A stretch of 47,936 nucleotides of DNA, from NCBI GenBank assembly GCA_948616985.1, contig CAPGDO010000016.1, forward strand, positions 1 through 47,936, given 5' to 3'. The stretch comes from MGBC163016 sp910588905 (GTDB taxonomy: Bacteria; Actinomycetota; Coriobacteriia; Coriobacteriales; Eggerthellaceae). The notes beneath the pieces were generated by a model that worked only from the letters and a program-made list of their open reading frames with translations, ran no database searches and was not told the origin of the DNA. Shown here piece after piece: positions 8,488-17,355 of this stretch (positions are counted from its first letter, which is position 1; each line of letters starts with the position of its first letter). Both the position numbers and the translations under genes were made by a program.

Positions 8488-8493
8488 ATTATA
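8488..8493 (-). promoter_or_regulatory. efp promoter, -10 box
   Basis: A perfect minus-strand TATAAT about 40 bases before the GTG start of efp. No good -35 is visible at 16-18 bases. It fits a monocistronic efp, which is closed by its own terminator. Confidence 0.55.
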
Positions 8494-8567
8494 GGCCCAT
8501 CTTGCCCCGTAGGTAGCGAGGGTTTGAGGTCGCGCACCTCAGCTGCGGCATCAGACGGCCACGAAGC

Positions 8568-10610
8568 TCAAGAGGGCCTGCTAAGCGAGAAGGTGAGCCG
8601 AGAGAGCTGCCCATCGGCCTCCACAAGACGCACAGAGATGGCATCTCCCAACCGGTAGACCTCTCCCGAATCGCTCCCGGTGAGCGTGAGGCGCACCGGA
8701 TCGAAGGCGAAGTGCTCATCCCCCAGCCCACGCACGGGCAGAAGCCCTTCGGCGCAGTTCTCCAGCTGCACATAGAGCCCATAGCTGGCCACCCCGGAGA
8801 TGGTAGCCGGGAAGGCCGTGCCCACGAACTGCTCCATGTAGAGGCACATGAGCGCCCGGGTAGCATCGGTGGAGGCGGCCTCTGCCACCCGCTCCCCCTC
8901 TGAGCACCTCTCGCAGGCAGTGCGCAGCATGTCCTTCTTCTGGGCAGTGCTCCTCTGGTCCCGGGCGAAGGCGAGCTTCAGCAGCCGATGGACCAAGAGG
9001 TCAGGATAACGTCGGATGGGACTCGTGAAGTGGCAGTAGGAATCCAGGCCCAGACCGTAATGGCCCAGGTTCTCCAAGCTGTAATGAGCTCGGGCCATGC
9101 AACGGAGGAGCAACGTGGATACGAGCGTCTCCTCCCGGCGGCCCGCTACGGCCGCAAGCACCTCCTGGATGGCATAGGGGTCCGCCACGGCCAGCTTGCG
9201 AGCCATCTCCCGCGTGAACCATTTGGATTCTTGGAGCACGGGCAAGAGGGCGGCGATGCTGTCAGCAGCCGGAGGCTCGTGGCTGCGGAAGGGACAGGGA
9301 TAGCCACGCTCTTCCAAGTAGAGGGCAACAGCCTCGTTAGCGAAGATCATGGCCTCTTCGATGAGCTCAGTGGAACAGGTCTTCTGACGCACTTCGATGG
9401 CCCGCGGCTCCCCCGCCTCATCAAGGCGGACCTTCGCTTCCTTCGTGCGGAACTCAAGGCCTCCATCCCGCTCCCGATGCTGTTGGCGCGCCTGGGCTAT
9501 ACGGTGGGCCATCTGAAGGCGCGGACGGATCTCCTCGAGCTCCTCGGCGCCGATGCCCGCCACCGACCCGTGTCCTTCGAGGATATCCAGAGCCCGGTCA
9601 TAGTCCAACCGCGCCCGGGAGCGCATGATGGCAGGATAGATGTCCACACCCACCGGCTCCAGTTCCGCATCCAAGAAGATATCCACCGTCATGCATAGCC
9701 TATCCTCCCCCGGCTTGAGGGAGCAGACCTCGTTCGAGAGCTTCTCCGGCAGCATGGGCAAGACCCTATCCGGCAGATACACGCTGCAGGTACGCTCGCG
9801 GGCCTCCAGATCCAGAGCAGAGCCCTCTTCCACATAGCGGGATACATCGGCGATATGCACTCCCAACCGCCAGACAGCCTTCCCGGGCACGCCAGGTCCC
9901 GATGCTGCCTCCTCCACGGAGAGCGCGTCATCGAAATCCCGCGCGTCGGCGGGGTCTATGGTGAAGACGAACCGCTCCCGGATGTCCTCGTAGCCTTCGG
10001 CCAGAGCACCTACCACATCCACCGAACAAGCATCCGCCCCCGCAAGGGCCGCAGAGGTGAAGGTCTCCTTGAGCTTATGGCGGGCGATGATCTGCTCTAT
10101 CAGCAGATCCGGGTCATCCGCATTGCCGATGACCTCCTCCACCACACCACAAGCGGCAGTGTTCCGCGTGGGATATTCCGTGATGGTCACGCGCACGATG
10201 CTCCCCGCAGGGATATCGGGAGCAGCAGAGCGCTGGGTGAAGATGTCATGGCCGATCCGCGGATCCAAGGGGACCACGATGCCGAAGGGCTCGGCCACCT
10301 CATAGCGGCCGATGATGCTGCCATGGGCCCGTTCCACGATATTCACGACCCGGGCCTCTTGCTTCTTGCCCCGACGCTGCTCTTCTCGTCGCTCCCGGTG
10401 GCCGCGGGATGCCTCGCGCTTGGTCTCGGCTATCTCAACGGTATCTCCGTCAAAGGCGCCGCCGGTCTTCCTCTTGGGGATGAAGTACTCCCCTTGGGCT
10501 GTCTTGACGAAGCCATAGCCCTGAGGGTTCATCTCTATGATGCCGCGAGCTAGGATGCGCGGCTTACCCCTTGTGGGACCGCGTCGCCCCCGGGACCTCC
10601 GTGCGCCCAC
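8568..10610 (-). CDS. rnr: Ribonuclease R
   Basis: A 680-residue 3'-to-5' exoribonuclease of the RNase II/R family. Order: short basic Arg/Gly-rich N-terminus (1-22), cold-shock domain (GYGFVKTAQGEYFIP at about 31-45), second RNA-binding domain, RNB catalytic core starting at VFTIDPADARDFDDAL (metal-binding Asp residues at about 219-228), and a C-terminal S1 domain. The helix-turn-helix found at the start of E. coli RNase R is missing. Start is GTG, four bases after the ctpA stop. In many Gram-positives rnr is next to smpB; no smpB is seen here. Confidence 0.93.
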   Translation of the reverse strand: MGARRSRGRRGPTRGKPRILARGIIEMNPQGYGFVKTAQGEYFIPKRKTGGAFDGDTVEIAETKREASRGHRERREEQRRGKKQEARVVNIVERAHGSIIGRYEVAEPFGIVVPLDPRIGHDIFTQRSAAPDIPAGSIVRVTITEYPTRNTAACGVVEEVIGNADDPDLLIEQIIARHKLKETFTSAALAGADACSVDVVGALAEGYEDIRERFVFTIDPADARDFDDALSVEEAASGPGVPGKAVWRLGVHIADVSRYVEEGSALDLEARERTCSVYLPDRVLPMLPEKLSNEVCSLKPGEDRLCMTVDIFLDAELEPVGVDIYPAIMRSRARLDYDRALDILEGHGSVAGIGAEELEEIRPRLQMAHRIAQARQQHRERDGGLEFRTKEAKVRLDEAGEPRAIEVRQKTCSTELIEEAMIFANEAVALYLEERGYPCPFRSHEPPAADSIAALLPVLQESKWFTREMARKLAVADPYAIQEVLAAVAGRREETLVSTLLLRCMARAHYSLENLGHYGLGLDSYCHFTSPIRRYPDLLVHRLLKLAFARDQRSTAQKKDMLRTACERCSEGERVAEAASTDATRALMCLYMEQFVGTAFPATISGVASYGLYVQLENCAEGLLPVRGLGDEHFAFDPVRLTLTGSDSGEVYRLGDAISVRLVEADGQLSRLTFSLSRPS

Positions 10611-10614
10611 GGGG

Positions 10615-11922
10615 TTAAGACCCCTGGCTCTGGCCTATCAAGGACCGAGCCGTATCCAGCGCCACCAGAAGCTGCGTGTCCCCGTCTTCGGTAGTACCCA
10701 CGATCAGCTCGGGGGTCACCCCTACCCCGTTGATCCCCCGGCCCGAGGGCGTGAGGTAGTAGGCAGCCGTATAGCGAACGGCTCCGCCGAAGGTGAGCTC
10801 ACGGACCACCTGCACGGAACCCTTGCCCATGGTGGTCTGACCCACCGTGGTGGCGCGTTGGTTGTCCTGCAGGGCCGCTGCCAGGACCTCAGCCGCTGCA
10901 GAGGTGTACCCGTTCACCAGCACCACCAACGGAGCCGAGGTCACAGAGGCACCGCTGGCGCTACGCGTGTTGACGCCATCCAAGGTCTGTATGCCCACGA
11001 GCGTACCCGAAGGGACGAAGAAGCTGGCGATGTCCAAAGACTGGGTGAGATATCCGCCGGGATCATCGCGGATATCCAGCACGAATGCCTGAGCCCCCGC
11101 GGCAGACAGGTCCACCAACGCCCGCTTGACCAGCTCAGAGGCATTGGCTGTCAGTTGGCGCAGCTTGATGTATCCAACGCCTTCATCCATCAGCTCAGAG
11201 GTCACGTTCTCCGCCGTGTATTCGCGGCACTCCAAGGTGGTGGTGAACTCGTTGCCATTCTCAGCGTCCATGCTGATGGGGCGCATCCAGGTGACGACGA
11301 CGTTCTCGCCTTCCATGCGCCCAAGCGCCCCGATGACCTCGGAAGCCGACCAGACATGACCGGATTCCCCGTTGATGGCCTGGACGAAATCTCCCTTGGT
11401 GACGCCCTTGGCCTGAGCCTCTGACCCTTCCAGCACATCTATGGCATAGGCACGGCCGTTGTAATCGCCGAAGAGGACGCCGATCCCCTGGTATCCCTTG
11501 GAGACCGCTTCCTTGATGTAGGCCTCGTAGCGTTCCTGGTCATAGTATTCCGCGTACGGGTCCTCGGTGGATCTGAGCATGTCTGTCAGCATGGTATCGG
11601 TGGCGGTGGCCAGATGGACCTCATCCAAGCTGTAGGTGGAGAGGATGTCCTCTACCTCGTCCACCCGGGCTGAGAGCGCATCATAGGTGGTCTTCGCCGG
11701 CTTGGATACCTTGCCGCTGTTCATCGTCTCAGAGCCCACGTTGAAACCAAGGAGCTCCGTGAACTGCACATTGGAGCGCAGAGCGAACCCTGCCATGAAG
11801 GCGACTATCACCACGAGGAAGGTGACGAAGAGGCCCGCGATGCGCTTGTTGCGAGCATGCTCGCGAAAGGAGGCGCTCACCTTCTTGACATAGGCCGTAT
11901 TCTTGCGCCGCTTCTCCGCCAT
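10615..11922 (-). CDS. ctpA: C-terminal processing peptidase, S41 family
   Basis: A 435-residue membrane-anchored serine protease. A basic cytoplasmic start is followed by one membrane segment (about 29-49), a PDZ domain (YQGIGVLFGDYNGRAYAI, about 144-200) and the S41 catalytic domain. The Ser-Lys dyad is visible: Ser341 in VNGYTSAAAEV and Lys367 in TTMGKGSVQ. It cuts exported proteins near their C-termini. It follows ftsE-ftsX by 38 bases and precedes rnr by four. ftsE-ftsX-ctpA is a familiar order in Gram-positives. The ribosome site is weak. Confidence 0.93.
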   Translation of the reverse strand: MAEKRRKNTAYVKKVSASFREHARNKRIAGLFVTFLVVIVAFMAGFALRSNVQFTELLGFNVGSETMNSGKVSKPAKTTYDALSARVDEVEDILSTYSLDEVHLATATDTMLTDMLRSTEDPYAEYYDQERYEAYIKEAVSKGYQGIGVLFGDYNGRAYAIDVLEGSEAQAKGVTKGDFVQAINGESGHVWSASEVIGALGRMEGENVVVTWMRPISMDAENGNEFTTTLECREYTAENVTSELMDEGVGYIKLRQLTANASELVKRALVDLSAAGAQAFVLDIRDDPGGYLTQSLDIASFFVPSGTLVGIQTLDGVNTRSASGASVTSAPLVVLVNGYTSAAAEVLAAALQDNQRATTVGQTTMGKGSVQVVRELTFGGAVRYTAAYYLTPSGRGINGVGVTPELIVGTTEDGDTQLLVALDTARSLIGQSQGS

Positions 11923-11961
11923 GGTCTGAACTGCTTACCCGTGCTGCCAGGTGAGGGGAAG

Positions 11962-12876
11962 CTAGACCTTGAGGTAACGGCGCATGGCGATGGCAGAACC
12001 GATGAGGCCGATGACGATGCCCGCCACGATGAGGCCGCCGTAGATGAACAGGTACATCATGTCCGGGACCGAGAAATCCAGGAAGCGAATGGCGTTCTGC
12101 AGCTGAGGCAGCGCGAATATGCGCAGAAGCTGGATGACTCCCACCGCCAGCAATGAGCCGATGAGCGCGTGGAGGGCGCCTTCCATGAGGAAGGGCCCGC
12201 GGATGAAGCCGTTAGAAGCACCCACCAAGCGCATGATGGCGATCTCCTTCCGGCGAGCCAGGATAGCCAAGCGGATGGTGTTGTTGATGAAGACCAGCGC
12301 GATGAAGATCAAGAGGATGATCAACGCGATGCCGATATAGCGGATGTAATTGGTCAGCTGGAAGAGCCGCTCCACCGTACCTTGACCATACTTGATGGAA
12401 TCCCCGGGATTCGAAGGATCCTCGGAGATGGCCACGTATTCGGGATCAGCCTCGATGGACTGGGCGATGGCCTGGACGGATTGCGGATCCGTCAGCTCGA
12501 CATCGATGGAGGCAGGCAGTGGATTAGTGCCATCGAGCTGCTCTATGATCTCAGGGTTGGAGGTCATGGAGTTAGAGAAGTTCTCCAGAGCCTGCTCTTT
12601 GGTGGTGAAGGAAACGGTGTCGACATCCTCCATGTTGGAGATGGTAGCCATGACCGCCTGGATGTCCTCCTGAGATGCCTCATCGGAAACGTAAGCGGTG
12701 ATGGTGACCTCGCTCTCAACGGACTGCATGAGGTTGTTGAGCATGGCGCCTGCCACGAAGAACACGCCGATGATGAGCAACGACAGGAAGATGGTGATGA
12801 TGGACCCCAGAGCCGTAGAGAGGTTGCGCGTGAAGCCCTGGAGGGATTCCTTGAAGAAGTAGCCGATACTAGACAT
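11962..12876 (-). CDS. ftsX: Cell division protein FtsX
   Basis: A 304-residue membrane protein of the FtsE-FtsX ABC-like complex, which signals to peptidoglycan hydrolases at the septum. One N-terminal membrane segment (about 21-45), an outer domain of about 120 residues, then three membrane segments with the conserved NTIRLAILARRKEIAIMRLV stretch on the inside. I chose ATG 12876 (MSSIGYFFKESLQGF): it overlaps the ftsE stop by 8 bases and matches usual FtsX starts. Seventeen further in-frame codons upstream lie inside ftsE. Confidence 0.94.
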   Translation of the reverse strand: MSSIGYFFKESLQGFTRNLSTALGSIITIFLSLLIIGVFFVAGAMLNNLMQSVESEVTITAYVSDEASQEDIQAVMATISNMEDVDTVSFTTKEQALENFSNSMTSNPEIIEQLDGTNPLPASIDVELTDPQSVQAIAQSIEADPEYVAISEDPSNPGDSIKYGQGTVERLFQLTNYIRYIGIALIILLIFIALVFINNTIRLAILARRKEIAIMRLVGASNGFIRGPFLMEGALHALIGSLLAVGVIQLLRIFALPQLQNAIRFLDFSVPDMMYLFIYGGLIVAGIVIGLIGSAIAMRRYLKV

Positions 12877-13738
12877 CGAACCCGTACACCCCCCGATCCT
12901 GGTCGCGAGTGAGGCGACCGCGCTCAAGGGCGATGACGCGCCTGCGCATGTTGTCTACCATCTCCCGGTCATGGGTGGCCACGAGCACCGTGGTGCCCGT
13001 GCGATTGATGCGCTCCAAGAGATCCATGATGCCGCGGGAGGTCTGGGGGTCCAGGTTCCCGGTAGGCTCGTCGCAGATGAGCAACGGGGGCCTGTTCACG
13101 ATGGCCCGCGCGATGGACACGCGCTGCTGCTCACCGCCGGAGAGCTGATCGGGGAGCTTGCCGAACTTCTCCTGGAGACCGACGAGCCTCAACACCTCGG
13201 GCACCTGGGTCTTCACCACGTGCTTGCTCTTGCCGATGACCTCCAAGGCGAAGGCAACGTTCTCGAACACCGTCTTAGAAGGCAGGAGCTTGAAGTCCTG
13301 GAAGACGCAGCCGATGTTGCGGCGCAGATAGGGAACGCGCCAATTCCGCATGGTGGTGAGGTCCTCATCGGCCACATAGATATGGCCCTGGGTGGGCCGT
13401 ATCTCGCGCGTGAGGAGCTTGATGAACGTAGACTTCCCTGAGCCGGAATGACCCACGAGGAAGAGGAATTCCCCTGCGTAGATCTGCAACGAGATGTCTG
13501 CCAGGGCAGGCTTGTTAGGCTGCGCCGGATACACCTTGCTGACATGGTCGAAGGTGATGACAGGGGTTCCCAGCTGCGCCCGGGTGGCTTCCACATCCAG
13601 TTCGGGCAGGGTCTGGGTCAACTGGCTCGTGAGCTGGGCCTTGTTCCTGGGCCTACCCTGTGGGCCAGCGGCGTGGCCAGCATGGCTGCCTCGGCGGCCC
13701 CCTTGAGGCATGGCACCTCGGGATCTATCTATTGCCAC
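12869..13738 (-). CDS. ftsE: Cell division ATP-binding protein FtsE, with N-terminal extension
   Basis: An ABC ATPase with all motifs: Walker A GHSGSGKST, signature LSGGEQQRV, Walker B LLICDEPTGNLD and the H-loop THDREMV. It drives FtsX. The 289-residue protein is about 60 longer than usual, because the ATPase domain only begins near residue 60 (PVITFDHVSKVY). The extension is Gly/Arg-rich, then Gln/Leu-rich. Start is taken as GTG 13738 with GGAG nine bases upstream. The ATG nine codons in is an alternative, but it keeps most of the extension. Confidence 0.92.
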   Translation of the reverse strand: MAIDRSRGAMPQGGRRGSHAGHAAGPQGRPRNKAQLTSQLTQTLPELDVEATRAQLGTPVITFDHVSKVYPAQPNKPALADISLQIYAGEFLFLVGHSGSGKSTFIKLLTREIRPTQGHIYVADEDLTTMRNWRVPYLRRNIGCVFQDFKLLPSKTVFENVAFALEVIGKSKHVVKTQVPEVLRLVGLQEKFGKLPDQLSGGEQQRVSIARAIVNRPPLLICDEPTGNLDPQTSRGIMDLLERINRTGTTVLVATHDREMVDNMRRRVIALERGRLTRDQDRGVYGFDV

Positions 13739-13799
13739 AGTACATGCTCCGTATCGATCAATATTCTCAACTGCAACTCATCTATTCTAGCAGGTATGC

Positions 13800-14777
13800 T
13801 CAAGATCTGCGATCCAAAGCCTGCTTAGCCGCAGCGACGATGGCAGCGTTATCAAGGCCGAAGGCGCTCATGAGCTCAGCGAACTGGCCGGATTTGCCGA
13901 AATGATCCCGTACTGCCACGAATTCGCAAGGAACGGGGTTCTGCTCGGCCAGAAGGCGCGCTACCGCATCCCCCAAGCCCCCCATGATGGAATGCTCCTC
14001 GGCTACCACGACGCAACGGGTCTTGGCCACCGAAGCCAACAGGGTATCGGCATCCAGCGGCTTCACGGAGAAGGCATCGATCACCTCAGCGCTGATGCCC
14101 TGCTCCTCCAAGACCGCAGCCGCCGTGAGGGCTTCCTCTATCTCCACCCCACAGGCTATGAGGGTGACATCAGACCCTTCCCGCAGCACTTGGGCCTTAC
14201 CCCATTCCATCTGGGTTCCGGCGCCATAGACGCAGGGCACGCTCGCCCGACCCATCCTCACGTAGACCGGACCGGGTGTGTGGGCCGCCAGCTTGATGGC
14301 GGAGAGCGCTGCTGCATAGTCAGCGGGTACGAGCACCCTCATGTTCGGGAGCGCCCGCATGAGCGCGATATCCTCCAGCATCTGATGGGTGCCCCCGTCA
14401 GGTCCCACGGAAACGCCCGCATGGGTGGGGCAGATCTTCACATCGAGGTTGGAATAGCAGACCGTGTTGCGGATCTGATCGTAGGCGCGCCCGGTGCCGA
14501 AGACGGCGAAGGAACCCGTGAAGGCCACCTTTCCCGTAAGGGACAGGCCTGCTGCCACGCCTACCATGTTCTGCTCGGCGATGCCCACGTTCACGAGCCG
14601 CTGGGCGTTCTCAGGACTGGAAGCAGCGAGCTTCGCCGTGGTGGTGGAACCGGACAGGTCAGCGTCCACGGCCACCACCGGGACACCCTCGGCGGCCAAT
14701 TCGATGAGCGCTGGTCCAAAGGCAGCCCGCGTGGCCTGCCTGGTCTGCCTCTCCTCAGCACTGGCGAGCTTGATCAT
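13800..14777 (-). CDS. Transketolase, C-terminal subunit
   Basis: The pyrimidine-binding and C-terminal domains of a split transketolase, 325 residues. Visible stretches are VDADLSGSTTTAKLA, RLVNVGIAEQNMVGVAAGLSL with the catalytic Glu, and PTHAGVSVGPDGGTHQ. With the N-terminal subunit upstream it forms the thiamine-diphosphate enzyme that moves two-carbon units between sugar phosphates. It overlaps that subunit by four bases (ATGA). Split transketolases of this size are common in anaerobes and archaea. Confidence 0.93.
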   Translation of the reverse strand: MIKLASAEERQTRQATRAAFGPALIELAAEGVPVVAVDADLSGSTTTAKLAASSPENAQRLVNVGIAEQNMVGVAAGLSLTGKVAFTGSFAVFGTGRAYDQIRNTVCYSNLDVKICPTHAGVSVGPDGGTHQMLEDIALMRALPNMRVLVPADYAAALSAIKLAAHTPGPVYVRMGRASVPCVYGAGTQMEWGKAQVLREGSDVTLIACGVEIEEALTAAAVLEEQGISAEVIDAFSVKPLDADTLLASVAKTRCVVVAEEHSIMGGLGDAVARLLAEQNPVPCEFVAVRDHFGKSGQFAELMSAFGLDNAAIVAAAKQALDRRS

Positions 14778-15616
14778 GAGCGGCTCCTCTCGATGCGAGC
14801 GGCCCTGAGCTCCTCCAAGGCCTCTTGGGCTTGATCCACGTTGGGAGCCTTGCCGTGCCAGGAGGCTTCCCCTTCCATGAACGCAACGCCCTTGCCCTTG
14901 ATGGTGTTCGCTACGACGAGCTTCGGCCGCCCTTCGCGCGTGGCTCTCATATCCGTCAGCGTATCCACGAGCGCGGCGATGTCATGGCCGTCAACCTCCA
15001 CTGCCTCCCAACCGAAGGCGAGGAACTTGTCCTTGATGCTCTCTGGATTGCAGACATCCTGGGTGCGCCCATCTATCTGGAGCTCGTTGCGGTCGACGAT
15101 GGTCACGATGTTGTCGAGCTGCTTGTGGGCGGCGAACATGGCGGCCTCCCAAACCTGGCCTTCCTGGCATTCGCCGTCCCCCAACAGCACGAACACCGTG
15201 GAGGAGATGTCATCCATCTTGAGCCCCAGCCCCATGCCGCAGGCCACCGAGAGCCCTTGGCCGAGGGAGCCGGTGGACACCTCTACGCCGGACACCAGAT
15301 GCATGTCCGGATGGCCCTGAAGGCGGCTGCCCAGCTTGCGCAGGGTGCGCAGCTCCTCAGGCGGAAGGTACCCGGCTCGGGCTAGGGCGGCATAGAGCGC
15401 CGGGGCCGCATGGCCCTTCGAGAGGATGAACCGGTCACGGGATGGGCAATGGGCATCTGAAGGGCTGTGCTCCATCACACCACCGAAGTAGAGCGCGGTC
15501 AAGATATCAGCGCAGGAAAGGGAACCGCCCGGGTGCCCGCTTTCCGCTTCGAAGATCATGGAGATGATATCCTCGCGCAATAAGGAGGCCGTCAGGTCTA
15601 GGTCTTTGGTATCCAC
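14774..15616 (-). CDS. Transketolase, N-terminal subunit
   Basis: The thiamine-diphosphate-binding half of split transketolase, 280 residues. Motifs: AESGHPGGSLSCADILTALYF, LSKGHAAPALYAALA, and the cofactor motif LLGDGECQEGQVWEAA followed by IVDRNELQIDG. I chose the GTG at 15616 with AAGAGGGG five bases upstream. An in-frame ATG 37 codons earlier would add a region with no likeness to the family and would include the promoter. First gene of its unit, facing away from the NifX-like gene. Confidence 0.92.
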   Translation of the reverse strand: MDTKDLDLTASLLREDIISMIFEAESGHPGGSLSCADILTALYFGGVMEHSPSDAHCPSRDRFILSKGHAAPALYAALARAGYLPPEELRTLRKLGSRLQGHPDMHLVSGVEVSTGSLGQGLSVACGMGLGLKMDDISSTVFVLLGDGECQEGQVWEAAMFAAHKQLDNIVTIVDRNELQIDGRTQDVCNPESIKDKFLAFGWEAVEVDGHDIAALVDTLTDMRATREGRPKLVVANTIKGKGVAFMEGEASWHGKAPNVDQAQEALEELRAARIERSRS

Positions 15617-15653
15617 ATGCACCCCTCTTGGATCCGTTGGAGACGATAGGTGA

Positions 15654-15681
15654 ATTCTATCGGATGGGAAGGGGGACGCAA
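15654..15681 (-). promoter_or_regulatory. Promoter for the transketolase genes
   Basis: Minus-strand TTGCGT (15676-15681), 16 bases, TAGAAT (15654-15659). The start of transcription would fall about 30 bases before the GTG. The -10 matches consensus at five of six positions, the -35 at three. Confidence 0.5.
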
Positions 15682-15772
15682 ACGAGGGATCCAGTCTTTC
15701 TGAGGGGGCGGCTCTGATCGGCTCCATGATCCGCTCTCAACGCTGTTGTATCATGCAGGGGATATGAGAGAG

Positions 15773-15789
15773 GCCGCCCGAGAGGCGGC
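15773..15789 (+). other. Hairpin in the leader of the NifX-like gene
   Basis: A perfect 6-bp stem, GCCGCC and GGCGGC, with loop CGAGA. It ends just before the GGAGG ribosome site. It could affect ribosome access or mRNA stability. No T-run follows, so it is not a terminator. A possible -10 (TATCAT) lies near 15750. Confidence 0.4.
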
Positions 15790-15805
15790 ACAGAAGGAGG
15801 ACGAG

Positions 15806-16168
15806 ATGAAGCTAGCTATTCCCAGCGAGACCGCAGAGGGCCTGCAAGCCATGAGGTCAGGTCACTTCGGCCATGCCCCCTATTTCACCGTCGTTGATAT
15901 CCAGGATGGTGAGGTGACGGCAGTAGAGGCCGTCAAGAACGCTGACCACGATACCGTGGGATGCGGCGGGGTCATCAGCTTCGCCCTCGGGTTGGGGATC
16001 GATGCCATGCTCACCGTAGGGATGGGAAGGCCTCCCCTCACCCGATTCACCGAAGCGGGCGTGAAGGTCTACTCAGAGCGCACGACACCCATCGTGGGAG
16101 ATGCCGTGACGCGCTTTCTGGAAGGCGGATGCCCCTTGATGTCCCTAGAGGATGCCTGCGCGCACTAG
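15806..16168 (+). CDS. NifX/NifB-type dinitrogenase iron-molybdenum cofactor family protein
   Basis: A 120-residue single-domain protein of the dinitrogenase Fe-Mo cofactor biosynthesis family (NifX/NafY/NifB C-terminal fold). Typical are the start MKLAIPSE, the SGHFGHAPYFTVVDIQDGEV stretch, VGCGGV in the middle and the C-terminal FLEGGCPLMS. Small members occur in many anaerobes without nitrogenase and are thought to bind metal clusters; the true substrate is unknown. I chose ATG 15806 because AGAAGGAGG lies 5 bases upstream. It is the only plus-strand gene of the window, set between convergent prfB and divergent transketolase. Confidence 0.88.
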   Translation: MKLAIPSETAEGLQAMRSGHFGHAPYFTVVDIQDGEVTAVEAVKNADHDTVGCGGVISFALGLGIDAMLTVGMGRPPLTRFTEAGVKVYSERTTPIVGDAVTRFLEGGCPLMSLEDACAH

Positions 16169-16222
16169 CAAGCAGGCCCCAACGGGCCCAGATCAGCTTT
16201 GAGCCCCATATGGATCGATGAG

Positions 16223-16250
16223 AGAGACGCCCCGGATCCGGGGCGTCTCT
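16223..16250. terminator. Bidirectional terminator, 28-base perfect palindrome
   Basis: A perfect palindrome with 14-base arms (AGAGACGCCCCGGA in each direction) between the convergent NifX-like and prfB genes. On the plus strand it is followed by TTCTGTCT. On the minus strand it is followed by CTCTCATCG. It should stop transcription from both sides, better on plus. A second small stem (GGCCC/GGGCC) lies near 16180. Confidence 0.75.
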
Positions 16251-16269
16251 TCTGTCTGAGGTGATAGGG

Positions 16270-17355
16270 CTACTGGCTCACGCGCCACTTGTGATAGCCG
16301 ATGATGAGCTCTTCCAGATCCCCATCCAGCACCGCTTCGACATTGCCCGTCTCCATGCCCGTGCGGGTGTCCTTCACCATCTGATAGGGATAGAGCACGT
16401 AGTTGCGGATCTGGCTGCCGAAGGAGTTCTCCATCTTCTCTCCCCGCAGGCCCTCGAGCTCTTCCTGGCGCTTGCGCTCCTCCAACTCGTAGAGCTTCGC
16501 CTTGAGCACGCGGAAGGCTGCTTCCTTGTTCTGGAGCTGGCTCTTCTCGTTCTGGCAGGTGACCACGATGCCCGTAGGCGTGTGAGTGAGCCGCACGGCT
16601 GAATCCGTGGTGTTCACGCACTGGCCACCGGGACCTGAGGAGCGATACACGTCCACCCGCACATCAGCGGGGTTGATCTCCACTTCGATATCGTCTGGCA
16701 GGATGGGGAGCACCTCCACCCCCGCGAAGGTGGTGTGGCGGCGCTTCTTGTCATCCGTGGGAGAGATGCGCACGAGCCGGTGGACACCGGCCTCGGAGGT
16801 GAGCATGCCGAAGGCGTTCTTGCCTTCCACCTGGATGGTGGCCTTATCGAGCCCGATGCCCTCACCGGGCACCAGGTCAAGCACGGTAACGCTCCAGCCC
16901 TTCGCCTCAGCGTAGCGCTTGTACATCCGGTAGAGCATCTCCGTCCAGTCCTGGGCCTCGAGACCGCCCTGACCGGGGTTGATGGAAAGGATGGCTCCAC
17001 CGCGGTCGAACCGGCCAGAGAACCAGGAGGAGACCTCCAGCCCGTCGAGCATGGTATCCAGCTTCGCCATGCCCGCTTCGTATTCGCCTGCGAAGGCCTC
17101 GTCCTCCTCGGAGAGCTCATAGGCCGCCTGGGCGTCCTCCAGCTGCTGGGCCGCAGCCTCGTATTCGGCTATGGATTCCTTGAGGTCGGCTGCCTCCTTG
17201 GACACCTTCTGGGCCGTCTGGGCGTCATCCCAGAAATCCGGCTCAGCCATGCGCGCGTCCAACGCCTGAGCCTCTTCGCGCAGGGTGTCTACCTTCAGAT
17301 AGGTGCGAGCGTCAGCCAGGCGCGACGCCGCCGCTTCCAGCTCCCTATTGGCCAT
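16270..17355 (-). CDS. prfB: Peptide chain release factor 2
   Basis: A 361-residue class I release factor. It has the N-terminal helical domain (PDFWDDAQTAQKV), the codon-reading domain and the catalytic SSGPGGQCVN (Gln at about 245), followed by an RF2-like region. At the codon-reading tripeptide, where RF2 normally has SPF, this protein has SPT (about 198-200, in LVRISPTDDKKRRHTTF). The reading frame is continuous: the programmed frameshift of many prfB genes is absent. I chose ATG 17355, which overlaps the secA stop by 11 bases. An upstream in-frame start would lie fully inside secA. Confidence 0.93.
   Translation of the reverse strand: MANRELEAAASRLADARTYLKVDTLREEAQALDARMAEPDFWDDAQTAQKVSKEAADLKESIAEYEAAAQQLEDAQAAYELSEEDEAFAGEYEAGMAKLDTMLDGLEVSSWFSGRFDRGGAILSINPGQGGLEAQDWTEMLYRMYKRYAEAKGWSVTVLDLVPGEGIGLDKATIQVEGKNAFGMLTSEAGVHRLVRISPTDDKKRRHTTFAGVEVLPILPDDIEVEINPADVRVDVYRSSGPGGQCVNTTDSAVRLTHTPTGIVVTCQNEKSQLQNKEAAFRVLKAKLYELEERKRQEELEGLRGEKMENSFGSQIRNYVLYPYQMVKDTRTGMETGNVEAVLDGDLEELIIGYHKWRVSQ

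Noticed and set aside
17200..17355. Programmed frameshift in prfB
   Set aside because: The frame is continuous from ATG 17355 through the N-terminal domain; no internal stop and slippery site is present.
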